Shown here: one piece after another, positions 1 through 7,466 of the stretch | Numbering within the stretch: the stretch's first letter is position 1 | Layout: each line of letters opens with the position of its first letter | DNA from: a virus | Length of the DNA stretch: 64,000 nt | Strand: one strand, 5' to 3' | IMG/VR virus record: IMGVR_UViG_3300027287_000002 | Span: 82,709 to 146,708 of that record | Made by a program: the position numbers and the translations under genes | Notes under the pieces: model-generated | Database searches by the model: none | What the model was told of the DNA's origin: nothing | What the model saw: only the letters and a program-made list of their open reading frames with translations

Positions 1-1291
1 CACTCATCATTGGTATCGCTGAATCAGGCTGTGTTGAATATGGTGCATCATTTCTAGCTGAATATGTATCTCTAATTGTTTGATATGTGTATTTTGTCTT
101 ATGCCATAACACAGGCACACCATCCATAGGTACTGAATATCTAATATCTGCTGGCTCAAAATATCCCAAATTAAAATGCTGTTGTAATACATTTCCTCTT
201 GCATTTGGTCTTCTTACCGGTCCTATTGAATACCTGTCATTATTTTGCTTAACTATAAAATCCCTTTGAGATACAATAGGTGAGGGTCCAATATACACTT
301 CATATGAATGCTCTTTTTTCCTACCTTGAGTTGCTTGACTTATTCTTCTTTCTGCATCATCAGGTGCAACAATAATATCATAGGGTCCATCATATCCACC
401 TATTAATCCTGTGCCAAAGCACCTAATACATCTTGAATCAGGTTGCTTTCCATATTCTAATGTAAACCTATTAAATGCTCCACACTCGCATGGCTGTCCT
501 ACTACTTTCTTTAAGAATAATCTTACTCGTTCACCACCTTGCTCTAATGCCCATTGATTTCTTCTCACACCTTCCCTCCACATCCAATCTACTTTCTCAA
601 TCTCAATATCACTAAATGGCTGTGTATAATCTAATGGACTTTCATGCAATGCACTTGTTAATGGATCTTCTGCCACTGTTGTTACTCTATAATATGTCTT
701 TTTATCTATAATAGAACTAATTATGCCTTCAGGTAAATAAGATAAATAAGAACAAGTAACAACACTTGTATTCGGATCAAAGGCAAGCTGGATGTCATTC
801 ATTAAAGTAATAACATTTGTGGTTGCACCTTGTCTTAATACAATATCACCTGTTTGACCAAAGACACTAGCAGGATATGCTACTTGTCCATCTATTTTAA
901 CAACCACATCTCTATATGAAGTAGAAGGCTCAATCGCACTGCCTATTCTAGCTATTGGTCTAGCTGTTCTAAAACGATATGAACCATCTGCATTACTGCC
1001 TTTGCTTATCCAATTTGTAATCACTTCATCATAGATCATTTCTGTGATATTTGTATCTCTATAAAAGGTAGCAGATATAGGCTGTTGATTTATTCTTTGG
1101 TAAGGTCCCCGATCTGATGTATTTGATCTATATATATTAACACCACGAATGATCCAGCCTTCATTTTCATGAATGAAAGAAGGACTATCCCATCTTAAAT
1201 CTATTGCACCTTTAAGAAAAGGTGAATTAGCTGATGTGTTTCTAGGTGGCATAGGATAAGGTGATCTTGAATATTCCCAACCTGCTGGCAT
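1..1291 (-). CDS. Partial virion-type protein with four-cysteine zinc site (C-terminus cut by window edge)
   Basis: An open frame of 430 codons starts at the ATG at 1291 and runs off the left edge of the window without a stop. AAAGGA lies 9 bases before the ATG. The product begins MPAGWEYSRSPYPMPPRNTS and is rich in Arg, Tyr, Pro and Thr with no membrane segment. Cys268, Cys270, Cys288 and Cys291 form a CxC...CxxC set, the second half reading CIRCFGTG, which looks like a structural zinc site. Its position in a phage beside a baseplate cassette suggests a head-tail connector, neck or baseplate component, but I cannot name a family. The baseplate protein starting at 3151 has a related CxRCxxTG motif. 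The function is an inference; the reading frame itself is certain. Confidence 0.85.
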   Translation of the reverse strand, partial: MPAGWEYSRSPYPMPPRNTSANSPFLKGAIDLRWDSPSFIHENEGWIIRGVNIYRSNTSDRGPYQRINQQPISATFYRDTNITEMIYDEVITNWISKGSNADGSYRFRTARPIARIGSAIEPSTSYRDVVVKIDGQVAYPASVFGQTGDIVLRQGATTNVITLMNDIQLAFDPNTSVVTCSYLSYLPEGIISSIIDKKTYYRVTTVAEDPLTSALHESPLDYTQPFSDIEIEKVDWMWREGVRRNQWALEQGGERVRLFLKKVVGQPCECGAFNRFTLEYGKQPDSRCIRCFGTGLIGGYDGPYDIIVAPDDAERRISQATQGRKKEHSYEVYIGPSPIVSQRDFIVKQNNDRYSIGPVRRPNARGNVLQQHFNLGYFEPADIRYSVPMDGVPVLWHKTKYTYQTIRDTYSARNDAPYSTQPDSAIPMMS

Positions 1292-1306
1292 GATATGTAT
1301 CCTTTA

Positions 1307-1321
1307 TTTAGAGCATATATA
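1307..1321 (-). promoter_or_regulatory. Candidate late promoter motif
   Basis: On the minus strand this reads TATATATGCTCTAAA and ends 15 bases before the ATG at 1291. It fits TAWATRYTCTWW, which is also found before the structural units starting at 3151, 29019 (minus) and 48606. The start point would have to lie very close to the ribosome binding site, so this is the weakest of the four copies. Confidence 0.35.
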
Positions 1322-1342
1322 AAGGATTTAGATATAAATATT

Positions 1343-1768
1343 TTATTCGTTAGCCATCTCAAATAAGATTTGATCTGCAAGACCATCTTCTAAGGTTTTT
1401 TGTTTTAAGACAAGCTGTCTATATAAGACATCAAAGATGTAGTGTTTATTGTAAGAGATGTCTTGTTTTCCTAATAAGTTTTTTCTTAATTCAGATAGAA
1501 AAATAAAACACCATGATTGAAATGTACTAGGTGTATCAAGATTTGACTGCATCAAATCTGTTATTGTATAAAAGTTAAGTTCTATTGTGATCTGTGGTGG
1601 ATGAAAGACACGATTTAAAAGGTATTCAAATAAATGAATTTCAGTTTGATCTAAAAACTTGCCTGCTAGAACACGATTTAATAAATGCTCAACTTTATTT
1701 TTAGTCCATATAGAAGTACTGCATATCAAAATAGATTTTGCATTATTGATAAAGGACTGTATATCCAT
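1343..1768 (-). CDS. Small protein, paralogue of its upstream neighbour
   Basis: This 141-residue protein of unknown function is a clear paralogue of the protein at 1770-2207. Both begin with the pattern xFxNNAKxxI, then TxxWTKxxV, a Gly-Leu turn, and a VxxPP segment near residues 55-60. The second half has diverged: the EKQ-type motif seen twice in the neighbour is not recognisable here. Its ATG lies in TAATATG, touching the neighbour's stop codon, and no good ribosome binding site is visible. Translation is therefore probably coupled. It is predicted to be soluble and helical. Gene duplication is seen directly; no function can be assigned. Confidence 0.8.
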   Translation of the reverse strand: MDIQSFINNAKSILICSTSIWTKNKVEHLLNRVLAGKFLDQTEIHLFEYLLNRVFHPPQITIELNFYTITDLMQSNLDTPSTFQSWCFIFLSELRKNLLGKQDISYNKHYIFDVLYRQLVLKQKTLEDGLADQILFEMANE

Positions 1769-1769
1769 A

Positions 1770-2207
1770 TTAATTTATATCATCCAAAGAAACCCAAGAT
1801 TCAAAATCAATACCTTCAACATCTTCATCCTGTTCTACTTTTTTAGGTTTAATTTTCAAAACTAATCTGTCATATTTGCTTTGAAAACAATCTTTTTGTT
1901 TTTCTGTTAATGCTTTGCCTGCTTTCATTTGTTTTTCTAAACTTTCTAAGAAACCTAATAACCATTCGGATTTGGTCTTTTTTCTTAAAGTTTCAAGTTT
2001 AGTAACAAATTCAGGATCAATCTCTACAGGTGCAGGTGGATTTAAGACTGCATCTAATTTTGCATTAAAAATAGTCATTTGTTTTTCAGATAATGTTCTA
2101 CCTGAGTTCACTTGCTCAATAAGAGAACTTACGAAACCTTTAGTCCATTCATCTGTGGTGATCATGATTAATGCTTTTGCATTGTTTAAAAAGGCTTGGT
2201 CTGCCAT
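1770..2207 (-). CDS. Small protein with an internally duplicated EW...GF...EKQ motif
   Basis: This 145-residue protein starts at an ATG preceded by AGGAGT. Two stretches, about residues 15-55 and 73-113, share the pattern (T/S)xEWxxGFxxSLxxQxxxGxxLxEKQxxxFxxKxDxxL, so the protein is an internal tandem repeat of a roughly 42-residue helical unit. The C-terminal tail is acidic (EQDEDVEG). It is the first gene after the promoter-like element at 2243-2276 and is followed by its own diverged copy at 1343-1768. Phage replication proteins sometimes carry short terminal helices of similar look, which would suggest protein-protein contact, but that is a guess. Function unknown. Confidence 0.82.
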   Translation of the reverse strand: MADQAFLNNAKALIMITTDEWTKGFVSSLIEQVNSGRTLSEKQMTIFNAKLDAVLNPPAPVEIDPEFVTKLETLRKKTKSEWLLGFLESLEKQMKAGKALTEKQKDCFQSKYDRLVLKIKPKKVEQDEDVEGIDFESWVSLDDIN

Positions 2208-2242
2208 TTTTTTACTCCTATGGTTGGTTTGTTGATACTACC

Positions 2243-2276
2243 TAAACACTTGCTCTAAAGGTTTATTGCAAGTTCA
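2243..2276 (-). promoter_or_regulatory. Conserved TTGCAA-17-TGTTTA promoter-like element (copy 1)
   Basis: Read on the minus strand, TGAACTTGCAA (the TTGCAA at 2266-2271) is followed by 17 bases and TGTTTA (2248-2243), then GGTAGTAT. The same arrangement with the same spacing occurs at four other gene-unit heads in the window. It lies 36 bases before the gene starting at 2207. Confidence 0.7.
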
Positions 2277-2283
2277 CTTATAT

Positions 2284-2424
2284 TTATTGGTGCTTTAAAA
2301 GTTTTGTCTTTAAAGCAGTCAAGGTTTTTATGCTGAGTTTGTTTTTAACTAGAACCAATTCAACTTCCATTCGGATTTGAGAATTTTTACAAGTATATAA
2401 CAAACGATATACTTCGTTTAACAT
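2284..2424 (-). CDS. Small 46-residue basic protein
   Basis: A short frame begins at the ATG at 2424, which overlaps the stop codon of the preceding gene as TAATG. AAGGG lies 6 bases before it. A second possible ATG at 2430 would add two residues but sits too close to that site. The product starts MLNEVYRLLYTCKNS and is rich in Lys and Leu with no known motif. The tight coupling and ribosome binding site support it as a real gene at the end of the three-gene unit that starts at 3019. Function unknown. Confidence 0.55.
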   Translation of the reverse strand: MLNEVYRLLYTCKNSQIRMEVELVLVKNKLSIKTLTALKTKLLKHQ

Positions 2425-2714
2425 TACCATCCCTTCTTGCTCAACAAAAATTTGAGTTTTGGTTTTACTGAATCAGGATCAGTCTGGTCAATGTAGAAAG
2501 TCCTAGACTTTGTAAAGTCACCATTTATTTGAATGACTTGCACAAGGATATAGGTTTTACCTTTTTGGATTTGTTTCATCCCATGTATGTGGATTTTGGT
2601 ATTAACATCCAAGTGAATGTCAATACTGCCATTCTGCAAAATATCAGATTTGATATCTGCATAGACAGAAGAAAGAGTAGAGATGATGGATTGATTTAAA
2701 ATTTGAGTTAACAT
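2424..2714 (-). CDS. Unknown 96-residue protein
   Basis: GGAGT precedes the ATG at 2714 by a normal distance. The protein alternates short charged and hydrophobic stretches (for example IDIHLDVNTKIHIHG), which suggests a small beta-rich fold. It is the second gene of the unit transcribed from the element at 3052-3085. Size and general layout resemble the gene before it (both begin with a NQxIIST-like segment), so they may be distant paralogues, though the similarity is too weak to be sure. No function is recognised; small genes at the head of such units in large phages often act on host processes. Confidence 0.75.
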   Translation of the reverse strand: MLTQILNQSIISTLSSVYADIKSDILQNGSIDIHLDVNTKIHIHGMKQIQKGKTYILVQVIQINGDFTKSRTFYIDQTDPDSVKPKLKFLLSKKGW

Positions 2715-2725
2715 AGTAATACTCC

Positions 2726-3019
2726 TTATTTGATGTTTTTTGGTAAAAGTTTGGTGATGACTTTTTGACTATCTTCTGATTTGCAGGACTCAAATCTATC
2801 TTCGATTTGAATGCCATCTTTATCATAGATAGATAAAGTAAAGGTGCAGATTGCTTTATTTACAGGTGTTCTGTAAATAAGATTTACTCTTGTTTGGTCT
2901 TTGTGTTTACCTGTGTACTCACAAGTAAAGATATAACCATCGAAACTACACACGGATGTGATTTCGAGGTTGCTGTATTTAGTAGAGATGATTTGGTTTA
3001 GTGTAGAAAAGTGGATCAT
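2726..3019 (-). CDS. Unknown 97-residue protein, first gene after a conserved promoter
   Basis: The ATG at 3019 is preceded by AAAGGAT at good spacing and lies 32 bases after the TGTTTA of the promoter-like element at 3052-3085. The protein has four cysteines, in CSFDG, FTCEY, ICTF and ESCKS contexts, and a predicted beta-strand pattern. It is soluble and has no recognised family. Being first in its unit suggests early expression. The 11 bases between it and the next gene show an operon. Function unknown. Confidence 0.75.
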   Translation of the reverse strand: MIHFSTLNQIISTKYSNLEITSVCSFDGYIFTCEYTGKHKDQTRVNLIYRTPVNKAICTFTLSIYDKDGIQIEDRFESCKSEDSQKVITKLLPKNIK

Positions 3020-3051
3020 TTTTTTATCCTTTGGTTTGTTGTTGTACTAGA

Positions 3052-3085
3052 TAAACACTTAAGATTAAAACTTATTGCAAGTTCA
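3052..3085 (-). promoter_or_regulatory. Conserved TTGCAA-17-TGTTTA promoter-like element (copy 2)
   Basis: On the minus strand, TGAACTTGCAA (TTGCAA at 3080-3075) is followed by a 17-base spacer and TGTTTA (3057-3052), then TCTAGTAC. The spacer ends AATCTTAAG, as in copy 4. It drives the small-gene unit that starts at 3019. Confidence 0.7.
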
Positions 3086-3104
3086 TTAAATTTTTTATTT
3101 TAAA

Positions 3105-3118
3105 TATAAATGTTCTTT
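3105..3118 (+). promoter_or_regulatory. Candidate late promoter motif for the baseplate/fibre cassette
   Basis: TATAAATGTTCTTT ends 32 bases before the ATG at 3151. It shares the 12-mer TAAATGTTCTTT exactly with the minus-strand copy at 29044-29058. It lies divergent to the early-type element at 3052-3085. Confidence 0.45.
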
Positions 3119-3150
3119 GTAGCTAAACTTATTATGTGAAAGGCATACAG

Positions 3151-4179
3151 ATGAGTAAAGACATTCATGTTTCACACCAATGTCCACATTACATTAGGTT
3201 TGAATCCTATACTTTAGATAATATCACTGATGTTGTCACTAGATCACCTATCAATGGTTCTAGTCTTTTTACCATCACTAAAAATAATATTACCATAAAC
3301 CAAGAAGGTCTTTACTCACCTGCTGAAATTATCTTCCCTGCTAATGCTCCATATAAAATCCTAAATCCTAACTACACTTTTGTTTATCAAAATGTATCTT
3401 ATCCTGTGAAATTTGATACAGGTCTTTTATCTGCATCTCAAATCCAAAACACTCTTATTAAATACCTGCCTATGAATAAAGTAGAAGTCAATCTTGTAAA
3501 CCAATCTATTCAGATAAAAGATAAATCCACAGGTCTATCTTCAAGACTAGAAATACAAGGTGATTTAAATAAGTTTGGATTTACTTATGAGAAATTTAAA
3601 GCACAAGGTAAACAAGTGCATACAGGCTGGAAACTTTTTAAAAGAGATGATGGCTTAGGCTATTTCATTCGCTTTAATGAAAATGTAAAAGGTAATTATC
3701 TTATTTCATACACTACAGAAAAGAATTATTGTAATCGATGTGCAAGCACAGGCATTGAAAATGATTTAAGATTTAATGAGTATGGTGAAATTAAACAAGT
3801 GGAAAAACACGATCTACTTTATCAGCAGGTTGCCAAAGTTTGCCTTACTAAAATTAATACTAATCCTCAACACTCTTGGTATGGTACTAATGCTTTTGAT
3901 TTTGTAGGTGCTAAACAAGGCAACCTAGCTAAACTTAGCATTCAAGAATCTGTAAGACAAGCACTCAATCAGCATATCAATATTCAAAATCAAGTTGGTA
4001 AAATACAAAAGCTATCTTTAGAAGAACAAATTGCATCTGTTCGGAAAATTGATGTGCAACAAGTTCCTAATACTAATAATGCCTACCTTGTTGATATTGG
4101 TCTTGTTAGCAGAGCAAATACACCTGTTAATCTTAACATTGTGTTTGCAGTCCCCGGCTCTATTGACTTAACAAATTGA
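3151..4179 (+). CDS. Baseplate protein with gp25-like C-terminal half
   Basis: This 342-residue protein probably belongs to the baseplate wedge. The C-terminal half has the look of the gp25/W family: a Lys-Ile-Asn-Thr-Asn-Pro segment followed by WYGTNAFDFVGAK, then a run of helices and a final VDIGLV...VNLNIVF strand pair. Before it sits CNRCASTGIENDLRFN, with one CxxC. Its place directly before the J-like gene matches the W-J order of many contractile tails. The frame is also open from a GTG at 3136, but AAAGG lies 7 bases before the ATG at 3151, so I chose 3151. It is the first gene of the long cassette to 22182. Confidence 0.72.
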   Translation: MSKDIHVSHQCPHYIRFESYTLDNITDVVTRSPINGSSLFTITKNNITINQEGLYSPAEIIFPANAPYKILNPNYTFVYQNVSYPVKFDTGLLSASQIQNTLIKYLPMNKVEVNLVNQSIQIKDKSTGLSSRLEIQGDLNKFGFTYEKFKAQGKQVHTGWKLFKRDDGLGYFIRFNENVKGNYLISYTTEKNYCNRCASTGIENDLRFNEYGEIKQVEKHDLLYQQVAKVCLTKINTNPQHSWYGTNAFDFVGAKQGNLAKLSIQESVRQALNQHINIQNQVGKIQKLSLEEQIASVRKIDVQQVPNTNNAYLVDIGLVSRANTPVNLNIVFAVPGSIDLTN

Positions 4180-4192
4180 AAGATAAAATAAA

Positions 4193-7100
4193 ATGATACA
4201 AATTATTTCACCTAGTGGTTCTTTACTAGATAGTCCTGCTAACTATTCCACTACTCAAAAAGCTATCTTTATTAAAGGTATTACTGATGATCCAAGCAAT
4301 CTTAGTATCACTATTGAAAACCAAACCTATACAGGCATGGATATTTTCTTTGATGGTAATTACTTTACCTTTCCTAATCCTGCTCTTAGTCCTGATGGTC
4401 TTATTCTCTATAATGGTAATAACAATCTTATTCTTAATCTTTCTACTACTGAAACCTTTTATCTTAATGTTATCCAACCTATCGTCAATCTCTACCAACC
4501 ACCTGCTCAACCACAAGGCATCTATATTGAAAGACTTGCACAAGATGTTCTTATTAAATTCCAACATACAGACAGTGAAGTCAAATATTATAACTTGTAT
4601 GCTAGTGTTTCTTCAGGTGGTGGCATCAATGGTTATCAAAAAATTAACTTTGAACCTTTAGATCCTATTAGCTATGGCATAGGTAAAGAAGTTTTAACTA
4701 CCATTGCAGATGAAACCTTTAATGCAAATACTCAAACTGCTGATCCTTTATATGCTAAATTAAATTTCATCCAAACTGATGGTTCTACTAATTTAGCCAG
4801 CGATGTCATTTTTAATAGTGAAGTCAGTGAAGCTATTAAACGATTGAGATTGACTGCTACTTTATCTGCTATTGATATCCAAACTGAAATCGTCTTTAAA
4901 CATAATAGACAAGCTACTCAAAATTCTACACCACCTACTATTCAATTTGGTGCTTTCGCTTCTCTTTCTAATGAAAATGTTCTTTACTATGTTGCCACTG
5001 CTGTTAAAGTTGTTAATGGTACTGAAATTGAAAGTGCATATTCTTTAGAAGTAGTAGGCAAGCCTGTCAATATTAATCAATCTAATGTTTCTTTACCTGT
5101 AGTCAATCGTCAAACCTTAACTACAGAAATGATTACTACCATCCATAAATTACAACCTGATGCTTTAGTGAACCCGGGCTCTGTTACTAGAGATGTCATT
5201 ATTGATCCTTTTGTTAATGAAATGGAAAGAACTAGATTCTTATTAGACTTTACCTACCGTGCTATGTCTTTTACTACTTTACTCACTATTGATGATCCTA
5301 GAAACACAGGTAAAAGTATTGCAGTCAGTAATTCAAATTATAAAACTGCTCTTGGACAAGCTCTTTTCTTTAGTGAACAAAATAGAGTACAAGCAGTTAT
5401 TGATTCAGCCTTTGATAAACTTGCATATAACTTTGGCATTAAAAGAAGATTAGGTAGTCGTGCAATTGGTGAAGTAGTTTTCTTTGTTAAGACTGCTCCT
5501 ACTAGAACTATCAATATTCCTTCATACACTACGATTTATGCAGGCAGTATTCCTTTTCAAACTACACAATTCGCTAGAATTTCAATAGATACATTATCTT
5601 CTTTTTATGATCCTGTTAAAGATAGATATGCAGTTTATGTACCTGTGCAAGCATTAAATATAGGTATTGCAGGCAATGTCACTAGCAACCAAATCAGAAA
5701 CTCTTCTATTAATGGTCTTTCTGTGAATAATGAAAATCCTACCTTTGGTGGATCAGAAGTAGAATCAAATTTAGATTTAAGTTCAAGAGCAATTAATACT
5801 CTTGCTAGTGTAGATACAGGTACTAAATCAGGTATTGAAAGAATAGCTAGTGCAACTGCTGGTGTTACTGAAGTTTTTGTCGCAGGTGCTGAATCACCTT
5901 ATCAATTTAGAGGTGATGGCAAAGTTGATGTGTGGATTCGTGGTGTGTCTTTAGCTACTGCTACTGATTTATATGCTCCAAATTTCCAAACACATAAAGA
6001 TAGTCTTTTCATTCCTATTGCTGAAGGCATCTATCAATTTAAATTAGGTGATCTCAATTTGTCTTTATATAAAATGATAGATAACCAAACATTAGGATAT
6101 GGTTTAAAAAATGCCACAACAGGTGAATGGTTTGATCTCACTAACCATACTATAACAAATGACAATATTGTTATTTTAGATACTAGCTTAACACAGCCTG
6201 ATTACAATATCACAGATGTTATCATAGGTGATTGGCAAGAAAATATTAGTGAAATCATTTATCTCACTAGACAGCCTGTTGAAAGCATCTCTACTTTAAT
6301 AGATGAAAATAATGTAGAATATGCACAAGGTACTGATTATCTTTTTAAGAAAACACAAGATCCTTTACTTGAAGGATATTCCACCAAAGCTAAAGATAAT
6401 ATCTTAATCAATAATGGTGCTATCACTTCTGATTTCTATTCCACAAGCGAAGTGTTTAGCTTTATTGGTTTTTATCCATATCAATTGACTAAAAAAGGTG
6501 TAGATGCTTTAAGCATCCAGCTTAGACTTGATTCGAGTGGTGATGGTGAAACAGGCTATACTTTCTATAATTCATCTTATGTTGCTAATCCTGATTTCAT
6601 TATTGAAACTACAGATGAAGGATATACTACTTTAACTAGAACATCTAATTCTGACATCCCTGAAAATGTCACAGTCAAAGTCAATTATAGCTATCTCTTA
6701 AATCTTGAAGTCACTTATTCATATAATCAAGTACTGCAAAATGTTCAATCTCAAATTAATAACTCAAAACATTTGACTGCTGATATACTTGTTAAACAGT
6801 GCATTCCCTGTCCTATAGATGTAAAAGCAAATATTGTTATCCGAAAAGGCTATCAAGTTAGCCAAATCGATCTTGCTATTAGAAACAATGTACAAAATTA
6901 TATTTCTTATCTTAATCTAGGTGCTAACCTAAGAGTGAGTGATATTGTAAGAGTGCTGGATAATGCAGATGGTGTTGCTTTTATTGACTTGCCTTTAACA
7001 CAGCTTTCTTTTTCAGTAAATACTCTTGTCATTAGAGAAGAAATCATACCTAATAACTCATACACTCAAATTGTATCTTTAACTACAGGTGTTGCAGTCG

Positions 7101-7462
7101 CATGGCTTATTGATGTAAACCTAGCACAACCTGCATCTACAGATGGTGGTGAAATAGGTCGTGTTTATGGCAATGGTTTAGAATTTAATCTAGTTTCCCA
7201 ATCACTGATCACTACTTTGGGGAATAAACCAAATAGTGTTTGCATTATAGGCAATACTGATCTTGTAATAGGTGGCAATCCTATTACAAACAGTAAAAAT
7301 AAAATCCTTGTTGCTTTGCCTATTGGTAAATCACCAAGTGATTACACCTTTCATGTAAATTACCAAACAGCAGATGGCTCAGGCTTTGTTAATAACTTAT
7401 CCTTAAATCCATTCTCTTATTTCACTGTTGGCAACTTAAACTTCACTTACAGAGCAGAGTAA
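4193..7462 (+). CDS. Baseplate J-like (gp6-like) wedge protein
   Basis: This 1089-residue protein carries the features of the baseplate J family, which builds the baseplate ring. PGSVTRDVIIDP is near residues 327-338. SGIERIASATAGVTEVFVAG is near residue 546, the position where J proteins have their GV-x-V motif. A C-terminal segment near 886-940 (IDLAIRNNVQNYISYLNLG, then LRVSDIVRVL and DGVAFIDL) is typical of the family end. It is much longer than P2 J (about 300 residues) and closer to the large wedge proteins of big myoviruses. The N-terminal 300 residues look like beta-sandwich repeats. It follows the gp25-like gene by 13 bases. Confidence 0.82.
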   Translation: MIQIISPSGSLLDSPANYSTTQKAIFIKGITDDPSNLSITIENQTYTGMDIFFDGNYFTFPNPALSPDGLILYNGNNNLILNLSTTETFYLNVIQPIVNLYQPPAQPQGIYIERLAQDVLIKFQHTDSEVKYYNLYASVSSGGGINGYQKINFEPLDPISYGIGKEVLTTIADETFNANTQTADPLYAKLNFIQTDGSTNLASDVIFNSEVSEAIKRLRLTATLSAIDIQTEIVFKHNRQATQNSTPPTIQFGAFASLSNENVLYYVATAVKVVNGTEIESAYSLEVVGKPVNINQSNVSLPVVNRQTLTTEMITTIHKLQPDALVNPGSVTRDVIIDPFVNEMERTRFLLDFTYRAMSFTTLLTIDDPRNTGKSIAVSNSNYKTALGQALFFSEQNRVQAVIDSAFDKLAYNFGIKRRLGSRAIGEVVFFVKTAPTRTINIPSYTTIYAGSIPFQTTQFARISIDTLSSFYDPVKDRYAVYVPVQALNIGIAGNVTSNQIRNSSINGLSVNNENPTFGGSEVESNLDLSSRAINTLASVDTGTKSGIERIASATAGVTEVFVAGAESPYQFRGDGKVDVWIRGVSLATATDLYAPNFQTHKDSLFIPIAEGIYQFKLGDLNLSLYKMIDNQTLGYGLKNATTGEWFDLTNHTITNDNIVILDTSLTQPDYNITDVIIGDWQENISEIIYLTRQPVESISTLIDENNVEYAQGTDYLFKKTQDPLLEGYSTKAKDNILINNGAITSDFYSTSEVFSFIGFYPYQLTKKGVDALSIQLRLDSSGDGETGYTFYNSSYVANPDFIIETTDEGYTTLTRTSNSDIPENVTVKVNYSYLLNLEVTYSYNQVLQNVQSQINNSKHLTADILVKQCIPCPIDVKANIVIRKGYQVSQIDLAIRNNVQNYISYLNLGANLRVSDIVRVLDNADGVAFIDLPLTQLSFSVNTLVIREEIIPNNSYTQIVSLTTGVAVAWLIDVNLAQPASTDGGEIGRVYGNGLEFNLVSQSLITTLGNKPNSVCIIGNTDLVIGGNPITNSKNKILVALPIGKSPSDYTFHVNYQTADGSGFVNNLSLNPFSYFTVGNLNFTYRAE

Positions 7463-7466
7463 AAAC

